A stretch of 48,693 bases of DNA from JAYUHK01 sp043767025 (GCA_043767025.1 JAYUHK010000061.1:1-48693), one strand, 5' to 3'; shown: positions 1-8,931, numbered from the stretch's first letter. A program made the numbers and translations. The notes: generated by a model from the sequence alone, not told the origin.

Positions 1-136
1 TATGTGGCGTTACGCCTTCAAATTTTTTAAATAAAGGTGCTATCGTATAAATTTGTTTCAAAGTCGCAAAATATCCTAATTGAATAATTGCCTTTTCAAC
101 AGCTTCTGACCAAGTAAGTTCTCTTAATTCAGCCAT
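1..136 (-). CDS. Partial gene, possible helix-turn-helix N-terminus of a restriction-type protein
   Basis: The first 45 codons of a minus-strand gene that runs off the left edge of the window. It starts at ATG 136-134 and overlaps the end of the methylase remnant in another frame. The peptide begins MAELRELTWSEAVEKAI and has the look of the small winged-helix domains found at the start of some restriction endonucleases. That is only an impression from a short piece. Its place next to a Dam-type methylase remnant would fit a restriction partner. The rest of the gene is outside the window, so neither its function nor its intactness can be judged. Confidence 0.4.
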   Translation of the reverse strand, partial: MAELRELTWSEAVEKAIIQLGYFATLKQIYTIAPLFKKFEGVTPH

Positions 137-255
137 ACTTTAAAGGTGATATTATTAAGTGGCAAAATTTGGTCTAATAGTTTCGCCTTACCACCAATGT
201 AATTCAATGGTGATTTAATTTGTCGTAAAGTATGTCGTTTAATTGCTACTTCCAT
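124..255 (-). pseudogene. 5' remnant of a Dam-family (D12 class) adenine methyltransferase
   Basis: A 43-codon frame from ATG 255-253 to TAA at 124. Residues 15-31 read SPLNYIGGKAKLLDQIL, the start of the D12-class N6-adenine methylases, with the conserved Y-x-G-G-K that forms part of the SAM site. The match stops after about 32 residues. The catalytic DPPY region and everything else are absent, and the frame runs into the next gene. A family member is normally 260-300 residues, so this is the leftover of a deletion. A TAACTTTG box (minus strand, about 268-261) lies just upstream and could be its old promoter. Confidence 0.65.
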
Positions 256-264
256 TCAGCAAAG

Positions 265-762
265 TTACAATTTTTGAATTATGTTTTTGGGTGTTCTAAA
301 TTGTACATTATCGCCTTGGCTCCCCATTATTGTAAGCAAATACTCAAAAGCGTTTCCTAACTCTTCGCTGTGAGAATAGGAAAAACCATTGATTAAATCT
401 AAAAAGCGTTGTAATACTTTTCCATCTCTAAACTTTAAAAAAGCATTTTGAAAAATCTCTTTGAAAAGCAACGGAATTTCGGTTGCTTTTTGGATTTGCT
501 CAATTCCGTTTATAAATTTTGTTACTCGTTGGTCAGCACTAATTTGATTGCTCATTAGTTGTTGCCAAGAATAATCTTTTAAAGTTCCTTTAAAAAACTT
601 TTCATCAAAACCACTTTGACGAAGTTCTTCGTCTTGGTCGTCCATAAATTTATAAATTTATCCAATTGTGATTAATTCAATTTGGTCGGTAGGTAAAGGT
701 AAAACCCCAACTAATGTATCTCTTGCGTCATCAATTCTTTTTTTCGTTTCTTTATTGAGCAT
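265..762 (-). pseudogene. hsdM remnant (type I restriction-modification methyltransferase), internal stop and C-terminal loss
   Basis: Translation from ATG 762-760 gives MLNKETKKRIDDARDTLVG, typical of the start of an HsdM subunit. The frame meets TAA at 660-658 (codon 35). Straight after it, in the same frame, come IYKF and then a 126-residue open stretch starting at 645. That stretch carries the HsdM N-terminal helical domain and the block GNAFEYLL...QFRTPKNII that precedes the SAM-binding domain. The gene ends at 265, before the DPACG and NPPY motifs. A normal HsdM is about 480-550 residues, so at least 300 are missing and the protein cannot methylate DNA. The start codon lies inside the last codons of the DUF1016 gene, as in an intact operon. 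Confidence 0.8.
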
Positions 763-1840
763 TGTTTAGTCTTTTATTTAATTCTTCTGGATTTGGTAAT
801 GCGTTTCTAATATCATTTGGCAATTCTTTATAGCTAAATTCGCTTACTCCTATGGGTTTATTTACATCTTTTAGGGCAAATTCTACTTCAAAATTATCTT
901 TGTTTTTACATAGCAATATACCAATGGTATCGTTGTCTGTATTGGTTTTTATGAGTTCGTTTATAGCCGAAATATAAAAATTGAGTTTGCCAATAAACTC
1001 AGGTTGAAACTCTTGCATTTTAAGTTCTACTACAATATATCGTTTGAGGTGAATATGGTAAAAAAGTAAGTCGGTTCTGTATTCTTTGTTTCCTAATTTT
1101 AATAGATATTGTTTGCCCAAATATGCAAACCCTTTGCCTAATTCAAGTAAAAACTGGCTAATGTTTTTCACCAATTCGCCTTCTAAATCTTTTTCTTTTG
1201 CTGTTTTAGAAAGTGTTAAAAATTCAAAATTGTAAGGGTCTTTTATCAGTTGATTTGCCAAATCGCTATCCACTGTGGGCATTGTATGTTTAAAATTATT
1301 GATAGCTTTGCCTTGCCTATGATATAGGTTGGTTTCTATTTGGTATTCCAATACTGCTCTGCTCCAATTGTTTTCTATGGCTTGGGTTAAATAAAACAAA
1401 GCATCATCTTGTTTTTTGTTTTTTTGAATGATAAGTATATGATGCCCCCAAGGCACAGCAAAAAGTATTTTTTCTAATTCGGCAACAGGTTGTTGCCAAA
1501 TGGAGTTTTCGGTTTCAGGCAATTGCGAAACAAGTTGTTTCGCAATTACGTTTTTAAAAGAATAAAAAAGATACCTCTGACGAATAAATTCTAAATTTCG
1601 CTTTGAGAATCCACCCATTTCAGGAAATTCAGCTCTCAAATCGTTGCTCAATTGATTTATAAAACCAGTACCCCAATTGGCGTTTTTTTGTTTTTCTACT
1701 ATTTCTTTCCCAAGTTCCCAATAGAGTTGTATTAATGCCGAATTTACTGCAACGGCTGCTTTAATTTGGCTTTTTTGGATAGTAGATTTCAACTCAAATA
1801 ACCAATTTTTATAATTGTCGTTACTGATTAAAGTGCCCAT
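752..1840 (-). CDS. DUF1016/YhcG-family PD-(D/E)XK nuclease
   Basis: A complete 362-residue member of the YhcG family, which often travels with type I restriction-modification operons. The N-terminal DUF1016_N region (about 10-180) contains the typical ALIQLYWELGKEI and GFSKRNLEFIRQRY segments. The C-terminal nuclease fold (about 200-345) has D257 followed by E272-L-K274, which fits the PD-(D/E)XK metal site. Its start ATG overlaps the stop of the upstream fragment by one base, and its end overlaps the hsdM start by 11 bp, so it was translated as part of one operon. It is the only full-length gene in a cluster of broken ones. Its biochemical role in such operons is not settled. Confidence 0.85.
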   Translation of the reverse strand: MGTLISNDNYKNWLFELKSTIQKSQIKAAVAVNSALIQLYWELGKEIVEKQKNANWGTGFINQLSNDLRAEFPEMGGFSKRNLEFIRQRYLFYSFKNVIAKQLVSQLPETENSIWQQPVAELEKILFAVPWGHHILIIQKNKKQDDALFYLTQAIENNWSRAVLEYQIETNLYHRQGKAINNFKHTMPTVDSDLANQLIKDPYNFEFLTLSKTAKEKDLEGELVKNISQFLLELGKGFAYLGKQYLLKLGNKEYRTDLLFYHIHLKRYIVVELKMQEFQPEFIGKLNFYISAINELIKTNTDNDTIGILLCKNKDNFEVEFALKDVNKPIGVSEFSYKELPNDIRNALPNPEELNKRLNNAQ

Positions 1841-2165
1841 TATCTTGGTAAAAATTGATTGATTGAAATATTGTCTTTAATGTAATTCACTATTTGAATA
1901 CGATTGTCTTTGCCTAATTCTTTCATTTCTCTTAACCCAAAACGAGCATCGTTAGGGTCTGGGCTATTGCAGTTTATTTTTTCTCGTATGTCTTCATACA
2001 ATAAATAACTATCCCATAATCGTTTTGCTGGATTGTATTTTGAATTGTCAAATTGAGCTTCGGAAATAAATTTTTGAAAATAGTCGTTGGCTAAATCTTC
2101 TCTTGTTTTTAGCTTATAATCTTTCAAGAAAATTTTCATCATAATTTCTTTCAAACTCAACAAGT
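1840..2165 (-). pseudogene. C-terminal gene fragment of unclear origin, possibly a restriction-modification subunit
   Basis: An open frame of about 105 residues ending at TAA 1842-1840, directly coupled to the DUF1016 gene. It reads KLKTREDLANDYFQKF near its start and IVNYIKDNISINQFLPR at its end. It has the character of the C-terminal tail of a larger protein, and its place before DUF1016 and hsdM suggests the end of an hsdR. I do not recognise a diagnostic motif. No start codon suits it. Upstream, the frame continues only into the out-of-frame Rpn remnant, so the junction near 2155-2165 is probably a deletion end. Confidence 0.45.
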
Positions 2166-2347
2166 ACGTCCACACGGTTAGATTTGTCATCATTTTTTTC
2201 CTTGTTGCTTTCGCTGTCGAGTATCTGCTTAATTTTGACATCTTTAGCAAGCAACTCGGAGAGAAATCCTTCGAGGATATCGAAATTTGCTTTGTGGCGA
2301 AGCATCTTTTTCATCGCCCAGTCAAATTGAAGTAATTTTTTTGCCAG
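2114..2347 (-). pseudogene. N-terminal remnant of an Rpn-family (PD-(D/E)XK) recombination-promoting nuclease
   Basis: The frame reads LAKKLLQFDWAMKKMLRHKA, then NFDILEGFLSELL and later SESNKE...NRVDVLVE. This is the start of the Rpn/PDDEXK transposase-like nucleases, normally about 300 residues. After VDVLVE the sequence loses the family pattern and stops at 2114, leaving the aspartate of the nuclease site but none of the later residues. Where ATG would be expected (2347-2345) there is CTG. The open frame extends to a TTG at 2383, but that TTG lies upstream of a possible -7 box. The fragment is joined to an unrelated C-terminal piece in another frame. Confidence 0.65.
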
Positions 2348-2375
2348 CGTATTGGTGCTATTTACACAACAAAAG

Positions 2376-2410
2376 TACGGCAAACCCCGAAAAAATCTGG
2401 ATTTGCCGTA
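2376..2410 (-). terminator. Hairpin downstream of porV
   Basis: Inverted repeat TACGGCAAA / TTTGCCGTA with a 17-nt loop, followed on the minus strand by a short T-rich stretch. It lies 39 bp after the porV stop and before the Rpn remnant, so it probably ends the porU-porV transcript. The same bases on the minus strand include TACTTTTG (2377-2370), which matches the -7 consensus, so the hairpin arm may double as part of a promoter for the genes to the left. Confidence 0.5.
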
Positions 2411-2448
2411 TAAAATTTAGTTTTACTTTTTTTAAGTTCACGCCCAAA

Positions 2449-3690
2449 CTACTGGTTTGTTCCTTCTTTGACGCTTTCGGGCTTGATGGCTGCAAAATCA
2501 AACAACAAAGTGAAGCGGAGCGTGTTGTCCAACGGATTGCGTTGGCTGGTGACAGGGACGAGGTAAGAAAAATTCAGACCAAAAATATTGTATTTTACAC
2601 CCAGACCGACTGTCAAAAACTTGCGGTTTCCTTTGGTTCTGTCTTCGTGATAGTAACCCGCGCGGAGTGCAAATTGCTTATCGTACCAATATTCCATTCC
2701 GAAAGAATACATCAACTCGCGCAGCTCCTCGCTGGCTCCGTTGGGCGCGTCTGAAAACGAATTAATAGCTGCCCCGATGGGTGATTGTTGCTTGTAGTCA
2801 GGGATACTGTCCCTGTTTTTGTCCCAGTTTGGATTGCCCAACTTGAACTGCGGCGTAGGCACTAACAGTTTGTTGACATCTATGGTGGCTGCGATAGAGT
2901 TGTATTGGTCTAAATGAAAATCCCAACAGACTCCTATGCCCAGATTGGCGGGCAAATAATCTCTATTGACGGATTTTGTATAGGTGATTTTTGTACCTAT
3001 GTTGGAGATTGCCAAGCCGACAGTCAGGTCGCTTTTTGTTCCCGACACGGTGATTGGTCTTCTGTAGGTCATCGAAATATCGGCTGCTGCGCCGTTGCCT
3101 GCCGAGATGGGAACTGTGCCAACGGATTGACCTGCCGCAAGATTGGAGTAAATATATTTGGCTGCCAAGCCGACTGCAAAACGCTCGGTCAATTTTCGAG
3201 AGTATGCCAGATTAACTTCCAACTCGTTGGGTCTGCCTGTGCCGAGCGATGCGCCGTCCTCGCTCGTGAAGTTGATGCTACCGAGATTGAAATAGCGCAA
3301 GCTCAATCCGACGGCTTGGCGAGAGTCCAACTGGGTGTAACCAGAAAGATACGCCATATAGACATCGGTAAGCCCCAACGCTCGAAGCCAAGGCGTGTAA
3401 GTAGCCGAAACTCCTGTGGTCTGCCCCGCAAAAGTAAGTTTGGACGCATTGAAGTGCATAGAGTTGGCATCGGCTGAAATAGCGATACCTGCGTCGCCCA
3501 TTGCGCCCGAGCGTGCGTCACCTACGATGCGCAAAAACGGAACGGCGGTAATGATAGTATTGCCGCAGGGAGTGCCGTCCAACTGCTTGTAAGTACCGTC
3601 GGCAGCTTTAAAACATTGCGCAGCGACATCGAAGCTGGATAGTGTGCTAAATATGCTCACGCAAAATAGCTGAAAGAGAACTTTTTTCAT
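2449..3690 (-). CDS. porV: Type IX secretion system outer membrane protein PorV
   Basis: PorV is a 14-stranded outer-membrane barrel of the type IX system that shuttles cargo from the translocon to the sortase PorU. The 413-residue product starts with a signal peptide (MKKVLFQLFCVSIF..., cleaved near AAQC). It then has the family hallmark FLRIVGDARSGAMGDAGIA followed by repeated amphipathic strands to the C-terminus, including GYYHEDRTKGNRKFLTVGLG. The start at 3690 is chosen because it opens the signal peptide. A longer frame to 3771 would cross a -7 box (TATATTTG, 3736-3729). It lies 122 bp downstream of porU on the same strand, the same order as in Porphyromonas gingivalis. Confidence 0.93.
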   Translation of the reverse strand: MKKVLFQLFCVSIFSTLSSFDVAAQCFKAADGTYKQLDGTPCGNTIITAVPFLRIVGDARSGAMGDAGIAISADANSMHFNASKLTFAGQTTGVSATYTPWLRALGLTDVYMAYLSGYTQLDSRQAVGLSLRYFNLGSINFTSEDGASLGTGRPNELEVNLAYSRKLTERFAVGLAAKYIYSNLAAGQSVGTVPISAGNGAAADISMTYRRPITVSGTKSDLTVGLAISNIGTKITYTKSVNRDYLPANLGIGVCWDFHLDQYNSIAATIDVNKLLVPTPQFKLGNPNWDKNRDSIPDYKQQSPIGAAINSFSDAPNGASEELRELMYSFGMEYWYDKQFALRAGYYHEDRTKGNRKFLTVGLGVKYNIFGLNFSYLVPVTSQRNPLDNTLRFTLLFDFAAIKPESVKEGTNQ

Positions 3691-3728
3691 ATAGAATTTT
3701 GTAAAAATTTTATTTTCTGGATAATCGG

Positions 3729-3762
3729 CAAATATAGAAGTAAATAAGAAAGTTAAAAACAA
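3729..3762 (-). promoter_or_regulatory. Candidate porV promoter in the porU-porV gap
   Basis: On the minus strand, TTG (3762-3760) is followed after 23 bp by TATATTTG (3736-3729), matching the Bacteroidota form TTG-N17-23-TAnnTTTG. The start codon is about 40 bases downstream of the -7 box. It would allow porV to be transcribed apart from porU. Confidence 0.5.
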
Positions 3763-3812
3763 CTTTGGCAATATTTTTCGATAAACGTTTATTTTTATTT
3801 TTTATTTCGTCG

Positions 3813-6800
3813 CTACTTAAGAATTACCAATTTTTCAAATTCGCTTTCGCTGACGGCGGCAGAGGCGGTGTCGCTTGCTTTGCGAAGCAATACTTTATAG
3901 ACATAAACGCCGCGTCCGATGTCGCCTCCGAAGTCGTCTTTTCCGTCCCATTCGATGCCACTGATTCGGTTGCTTTCAGAAAGCTGCTGGTCGGTAATTG
4001 TTTTGACTAATTTTCCGCTCACTGTGTATATACGAACTTGTATGTCCAAAAGTTGTCCCGCGTAGCCGTGTTCGAACTGAAAACTTGTTTTGGTCGTAAA
4101 TGGGTTCGGAAAGTTCAGTACATGGTTGAGAGCGGTCTGGGCATCGGCAGCGACCAAAAACTCGGTACTTCCCTCGCCCGGATTGTTGTTGATATCCCAC
4201 GCTTTCACGCGTACTTTGTGTGTTCCGATAGCTATTTTAGAGAGCGGATAGCGCAGTTCGCCTTGAGTGTAGTCGTCGAGTTTGGCTTGATAAAAATCAT
4301 TGAGCAGATAGGTTTGCAAGCCGTTTTCGTCCAAAACGGCTGTTAGGTCGTGTCCTACGCTCGTCCCTGTGACATTGATGCCTGTGTCGTCCGTCAATCG
4401 GGCATAAATACTCGGATTTTGGTCGGTTTTTCCTCCAAAAATAAATTTGTCATCGTTCATAAAAACCTCTACTTTCGGACCCTGATTGTCTGCCACAGCG
4501 TTGGGATTGGTGCCGCCGATGACCACATTATTATAGTAGCCGTTGGCATCGTCTTTTTTTCCGTCGTGGGCGTAGTAGCTAATTTTTCCGAATCCATATT
4601 GGTAATTAATATCCTTCGGAATGACAAAACTGAACTTGAAAGCACCATTCACGACACTCGCCGCGCCTTTGAAAAGGATATTTTTTTGGATAGTAAAAGT
4701 CGTTTTTTGGCTCGTAGGGTCTTGTGCCAGCGTAGAAATAGTTGCTACCTTATCAAAAACGGTAGGAAAAATTTTTCCGTTAAAATTACTCAAAATCTGC
4801 CCGCTTTCGTCTTGGATAATCCCCTCGATGGTCACTTTTTGGAGAGCGCGAAGCGTGTCCGATTTGCCGTCGCTCACGTTGTGGTTGTTGATTTTTGTAG
4901 TCGCTACGTTGTATTTTGGCAAAGCCAATTTCATAGCAGGGTCGCCGAGCAAAGTAAATTTCCGAGCATTGATGGTGTTGCCAGAAATATTTTTCGCAAT
5001 TCTCAACACTTCGCCGATATTCGGTTCGCTGCTGTATCTTTGAAAGATAGTATCAAAAACCGCACCCGCCAAAGCTGCGTTGGCACTCGCATAAACTGGT
5101 CGGACGGTCGTAAACAAGGCGACAGCACCGCCGTTTTCTTTGAGCAGTGTTTGCTCACCTGCGGAGGTATTGGTGGGGTCGTCAAAGGCGGCAAAAGTAC
5201 AGGTAGCGGTCACTAAAAGCGGCATTTTGTCGGTATTTGTCCAGCTTCCGATGTCTGTCGAAGTCAATACGCGCTCTTGCGCCCAGCCTTTGGTGCTGCC
5301 GTGCCCCATGTAATTCATTATCAATACGCCTTTAAAAATATCGTTGTTGATGTCATTTTCGGCATCGGGATAGCGCGCGCCGCCCGGAGTAGCCACTTGC
5401 GGCGTTGCATCGAGAAAAATCTTATCCACATTAAAAACCTTATTTCTGGCTATTACCTTTTCGGCAACTTCATTGGCATCTAAAAGGTGTCCGTTGTAAT
5501 CTTCATCGTCGGCGACATAAGTAATGCGATTGCGCCAGTCGCCGAGCGTGTTGGGATTGGTTTCGTAGCGAATAATTTTATTGACGACCGCTCGCGCTTC
5601 GTCTGCATTTCGGACGGTCAAACGCCCAACCGCAATATCCAAGCCGCCATTCAGCGAAACGTCGCCCTCGCCGGGCGAAAGCAATGCGTAAAAGTCATCG
5701 GTCGGGAAAGAATTAATTGGGTCAATAGATTCGGTGGTTTCATAGACTGGAATATAACTCTGGTTGTCATCGGAGCCGCTGATATTTTTGTAGTCAAAAG
5801 AACCATCGCCGACGAGCAGCAAATATTTGAATTTTTGTGGATTGCGGTCATAGAGCATTTTTGCAAAATCTCTGATTGCTGTGACATCTTGCCTACCACA
5901 CGAAAATTCTTCATACACCTTATCAACTCTTACCGTCGCTACGTCCAACTGCGCGTGTTGGCGGTGGTGCGTAGCGAGTTGTTGAGTAGCATTTTCAAAA
6001 TCTTTGTAGTACAAAATTACCATATCCAAGTTATCCAATCCGTGCAAATTTTGATTTTCTACTTTTCCGACCGCCGTTGGGCTAAAAAAACTTGCATCGG
6101 ACTTGAAAGCGACAAATTCCTTGAGTTTGTCCTGCGTTTCTGCTCCAAACTCCAAAGAATTATTAGCGAATGTGGTAAGTTGCTTGTATGGTTTTTGAGG
6201 GTTCGTGATGTCCCAAAGAGTCAAATCTTGGGCAGTTTCAATTTTAAATTTTGTAGCAGCTTGTGACAGGGTTTTAGAATCTCTAAAACGCATTTGACCA
6301 CCTGACATTTTCAGATTTCGACGAGCGTTGAGTTCGATATAATCAAGCCAACCTTCGCTGAACTGCCCTACATCTGGATAAGAAACCATCACATTCATAT
6401 TGTCCGCAGTGGGCAAAAAATTATTGAAAATTCTGCCGATATTGGCGTAATTGCTTTCGTTTACGCTGCCCGTTTCGATATTTGGTATGTTATCGCTAAC
6501 GAAAGTATTGGAGTTGATATTGATTTTAAAAAAGGTACTGGTATTGCTGCGTCCCGCAAACTCGGAGCGCAATCGGACTGGCTCTGTAGTCACAATGTTG
6601 GGAAAAGTAAATAAATTTGCAAAATTCTTATCTCGAGAGGTATAAAAATAATCACCAAACCAGCGTTTTCCTGTTCCTTGCGTGCTGGGTTTTCCGCGAT
6701 TTAAAAGATTGACTTTTTCCTCTTCATAATGCCCATAATCGTCGAAAGTAGTTGAAGTAAACGAAATATCTTCAATAGAATTTTGCTCCGCAATGCGCAA

Positions 6801-7673
6801 TCCATTCGAGTTTTCTATTTTGATATAATAAAAAGACTTGTCTGAATACAAATTTTTGGTCATCGTAAAATCGCGCGTGTTGGCGTTAAAATTCCACTTA
6901 TCCGTGTTTTGAGCGTAAAAAAGCAGGTAGTCGCCACCGTCGAATTTAGCATCACTTTCGCCCGAAACAAAAATCGCATTTTCTATCAAATCATCTGCAC
7001 GCGGACTATTAATAGGTTCTGGAAGCATTGCGCCGCCGTTGCCGTAGAGATGTATTTTTCTTGGGTCAATGTTGTCAATATTGCTAATTTTCAGCTTATT
7101 TTTCAAAAAATCGTAGTCAATTTTGTGGATTCCCGTTTCTGTAATCGAAAATTTGTAAATATCGCCGTCCCTCAACGCAGAATTGGTGGTATTCGGACCG
7201 CGCTCCGTCGTGTTGGGAGGCGTGTTGGGAGTATTTTTTGGAAAAAAATCTACAGTCAAATCAAAAGAAACCAATTTTTCGATATTGCCAAAAGCATCTT
7301 TTCGGAGTGCGGGAAGTGAAACTTCGCCATAATATAGGTTACGAGCTTGCCACACATTTTGAGTAAAAGTCGGCTCAAAAGTCAATAAATTTCGCTCTGC
7401 GTCCCCCAGCGTTTTTTTCAGAGGCTGATAGATTGCGTTGGCAATACTGGCTCGAAGTTCGCCTTTACTTTTTACGGAAAGTTGTTTCGTAAAAATGGGT
7501 ATTTTTTTGGTAAGTGGCTGAAAATCAGCGTTTTTAAATGCCAATACAGCGTCGGGTTGGGCATCGTTCCAGAGCAAATCGTGGTGAGTTCGGGTAGAAC
7601 TTTGCTGACCAAACGCGACAGGAGCGAAAGCAAAAGTGAGCAGCAGCGAGCAAAAAATATTTATTTTTGACAT
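3813..7673 (-). CDS. porU: Type IX secretion system sortase PorU (C25-like)
   Basis: PorU is the surface sortase of the type IX system: it cuts the C-terminal signal from cargo and attaches the protein to a surface lipid. The 1286-residue product begins with a signal peptide (MSKINIFCSLLLTFAFA, cleaved near AFG). The gingipain-like C25 domain covers roughly 570-960. The His of NYMGHGS (H791) and the Cys of VTATCTFAAFDDP (C825) are the expected catalytic pair. The C-terminus (about 1190-1286) is a FlgD/CTD-like beta domain starting NFPNPFTTKTSFQF, which PorU proteins keep. The start at 7673 is preferred to the longer frame because it opens the signal peptide. A divergent porP/sprF gene lies 175 bp away. 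Confidence 0.93.
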   Translation of the reverse strand: MSKINIFCSLLLTFAFAPVAFGQQSSTRTHHDLLWNDAQPDAVLAFKNADFQPLTKKIPIFTKQLSVKSKGELRASIANAIYQPLKKTLGDAERNLLTFEPTFTQNVWQARNLYYGEVSLPALRKDAFGNIEKLVSFDLTVDFFPKNTPNTPPNTTERGPNTTNSALRDGDIYKFSITETGIHKIDYDFLKNKLKISNIDNIDPRKIHLYGNGGAMLPEPINSPRADDLIENAIFVSGESDAKFDGGDYLLFYAQNTDKWNFNANTRDFTMTKNLYSDKSFYYIKIENSNGLRIAEQNSIEDISFTSTTFDDYGHYEEEKVNLLNRGKPSTQGTGKRWFGDYFYTSRDKNFANLFTFPNIVTTEPVRLRSEFAGRSNTSTFFKININSNTFVSDNIPNIETGSVNESNYANIGRIFNNFLPTADNMNVMVSYPDVGQFSEGWLDYIELNARRNLKMSGGQMRFRDSKTLSQAATKFKIETAQDLTLWDITNPQKPYKQLTTFANNSLEFGAETQDKLKEFVAFKSDASFFSPTAVGKVENQNLHGLDNLDMVILYYKDFENATQQLATHHRQHAQLDVATVRVDKVYEEFSCGRQDVTAIRDFAKMLYDRNPQKFKYLLLVGDGSFDYKNISGSDDNQSYIPVYETTESIDPINSFPTDDFYALLSPGEGDVSLNGGLDIAVGRLTVRNADEARAVVNKIIRYETNPNTLGDWRNRITYVADDEDYNGHLLDANEVAEKVIARNKVFNVDKIFLDATPQVATPGGARYPDAENDINNDIFKGVLIMNYMGHGSTKGWAQERVLTSTDIGSWTNTDKMPLLVTATCTFAAFDDPTNTSAGEQTLLKENGGAVALFTTVRPVYASANAALAGAVFDTIFQRYSSEPNIGEVLRIAKNISGNTINARKFTLLGDPAMKLALPKYNVATTKINNHNVSDGKSDTLRALQKVTIEGIIQDESGQILSNFNGKIFPTVFDKVATISTLAQDPTSQKTTFTIQKNILFKGAASVVNGAFKFSFVIPKDINYQYGFGKISYYAHDGKKDDANGYYNNVVIGGTNPNAVADNQGPKVEVFMNDDKFIFGGKTDQNPSIYARLTDDTGINVTGTSVGHDLTAVLDENGLQTYLLNDFYQAKLDDYTQGELRYPLSKIAIGTHKVRVKAWDINNNPGEGSTEFLVAADAQTALNHVLNFPNPFTTKTSFQFEHGYAGQLLDIQVRIYTVSGKLVKTITDQQLSESNRISGIEWDGKDDFGGDIGRGVYVYKVLLRKASDTASAAVSESEFEKLVILK

Positions 7674-7735
7674 AAGAAATAAAGTAAAAAAGTTTTCTTT
7701 GCAAAAATGCAATTATTCAACAAGAAAGTCGTTAT

Positions 7736-7762
7736 TTTGTTATCGAAACGTTAATATTTTTG
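7736..7762 (+). promoter_or_regulatory. Candidate promoter of the porP/sprF gene
   Basis: TTTG (7736-7739) and TATTTTTG (7755-7762), a match to the -7 box TAnnTTTG with a somewhat short 15-bp spacer. The start codon follows 86 bp later, in the divergent porU/porP gap. Confidence 0.35.
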
Positions 7763-7848
7763 TAGTATTGTGCAATATCAAAAAATACAACGAACTTTAA
7801 CATTTGTATAAATCTTGATTTCTAAAATCCATTCAACTCATTCATTTT

Positions 7849-8856
7849 ATGATAAAAAAATATTTACAATCGCTGTTATTTATACTAATTTTCAGTACTT
7901 TTGTGACAGCGCAGGACAATGTGTTTAGCCAGTTTTATGCCGCGCCATTGCAGCTCAATCCGGCTTTCACTGGCAATACTTATACGCCGCATTTTGCACT
8001 CAATTATCGCAACCAGTGGCCCTCTTTCAAGAACGCATATGTGACTTATGCAGCCGCCTATGACCAGTTTTTTGAGCCGCTCAACTCGGGTTTTGGGCTG
8101 GTAGTGACTTCCGACAACCTCGGAAACGGCGTTTATAAAGAAAATTCGGTAGGCGGATTTTTTGCTTATCGCCTCAAAATAAATTCTGATTGGAAGCTCA
8201 AAATAGGCGTAGAAGCGACTTTTGCGCAGCGACAATTAAATTTTGATAAATTGACTTTCGGTGACCAGATTGACAAACTTTATGGATTCTCGGACGGCGC
8301 AGGCAACGCGAACCCAACAGGCGAAAATAGACCGTCGCAGCTAACCAAAAGTTTTCTCGACATTTCAAGCGGTTTGTTGGTTTATAACAAACAATTTTAT
8401 GGTGGCTTGACGGTCAAACATCTCAACTCACCCGACTACCATTTTTTTGGTATCAACAAAAATTCATATCGTGGTTTGCCTTTTCGCACTACGCTGCACG
8501 CAGGTTGGGAAATTCCTCTACAAAAAGAAACGCGCCATAGTTTGCCTATTTTTCTGTCGCCGAGCATTATCGCTACGCAGCAAGGTAATTTTCGTCAAGT
8601 CAATGCAGGAGCTTATTTGGGCTTGGGAATGTTCTATACGGGAGCTTGGTTTCGGCATACTTTTACCAATTCTGACGCAGTTATTTTTCTGGTTGGAGTC
8701 AAAAAAGACTGGCTCAAAGTCGGCTATAGCTACGATGTGACGGTGTCTAAACTCGCCGCCTACAACACTGGCGGCAGTCACGAACTGTCCGTTATTTTGA
8801 ATTTTGATGGACCAGAAGAAACGAATTACAACGATTGCTTTAATATTTTTAGGTAG
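7849..8856 (+). CDS. PorP/SprF-family type IX secretion membrane protein
   Basis: A 335-residue outer-membrane barrel protein of the PorP/SprF family. The signal peptide (MIKKYLQSLLFILIFSTFVTAQ) is followed by the family signature DNVFSQFYAAPLQLNPAFTG and the segment HFALNYRNQWPSF. In the known systems such proteins either form part of the type IX core (PorP, a PorE/PorK/PorN partner) or, as SprF paralogues, anchor a particular type B substrate at the surface. Sequence alone does not separate the two. The location next to porU-porV supports a role in the core machine. The family often has many paralogues per genome. Confidence 0.9.
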   Translation: MIKKYLQSLLFILIFSTFVTAQDNVFSQFYAAPLQLNPAFTGNTYTPHFALNYRNQWPSFKNAYVTYAAAYDQFFEPLNSGFGLVVTSDNLGNGVYKENSVGGFFAYRLKINSDWKLKIGVEATFAQRQLNFDKLTFGDQIDKLYGFSDGAGNANPTGENRPSQLTKSFLDISSGLLVYNKQFYGGLTVKHLNSPDYHFFGINKNSYRGLPFRTTLHAGWEIPLQKETRHSLPIFLSPSIIATQQGNFRQVNAGAYLGLGMFYTGAWFRHTFTNSDAVIFLVGVKKDWLKVGYSYDVTVSKLAAYNTGGSHELSVILNFDGPEETNYNDCFNIFR

Positions 8857-8931
8857 AAAATAAAATTATCGTCAATAAACATAACAATATTCAGTTTTCT
8901 GTCGTTATAGTTTTAGAAAATTGCGAGAAAG

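Noticed and set aside
4350..5216. 288-codon plus-strand frame inside porU
   Set aside because: It is the complement of the PorU peptidase region, without start context or domain.
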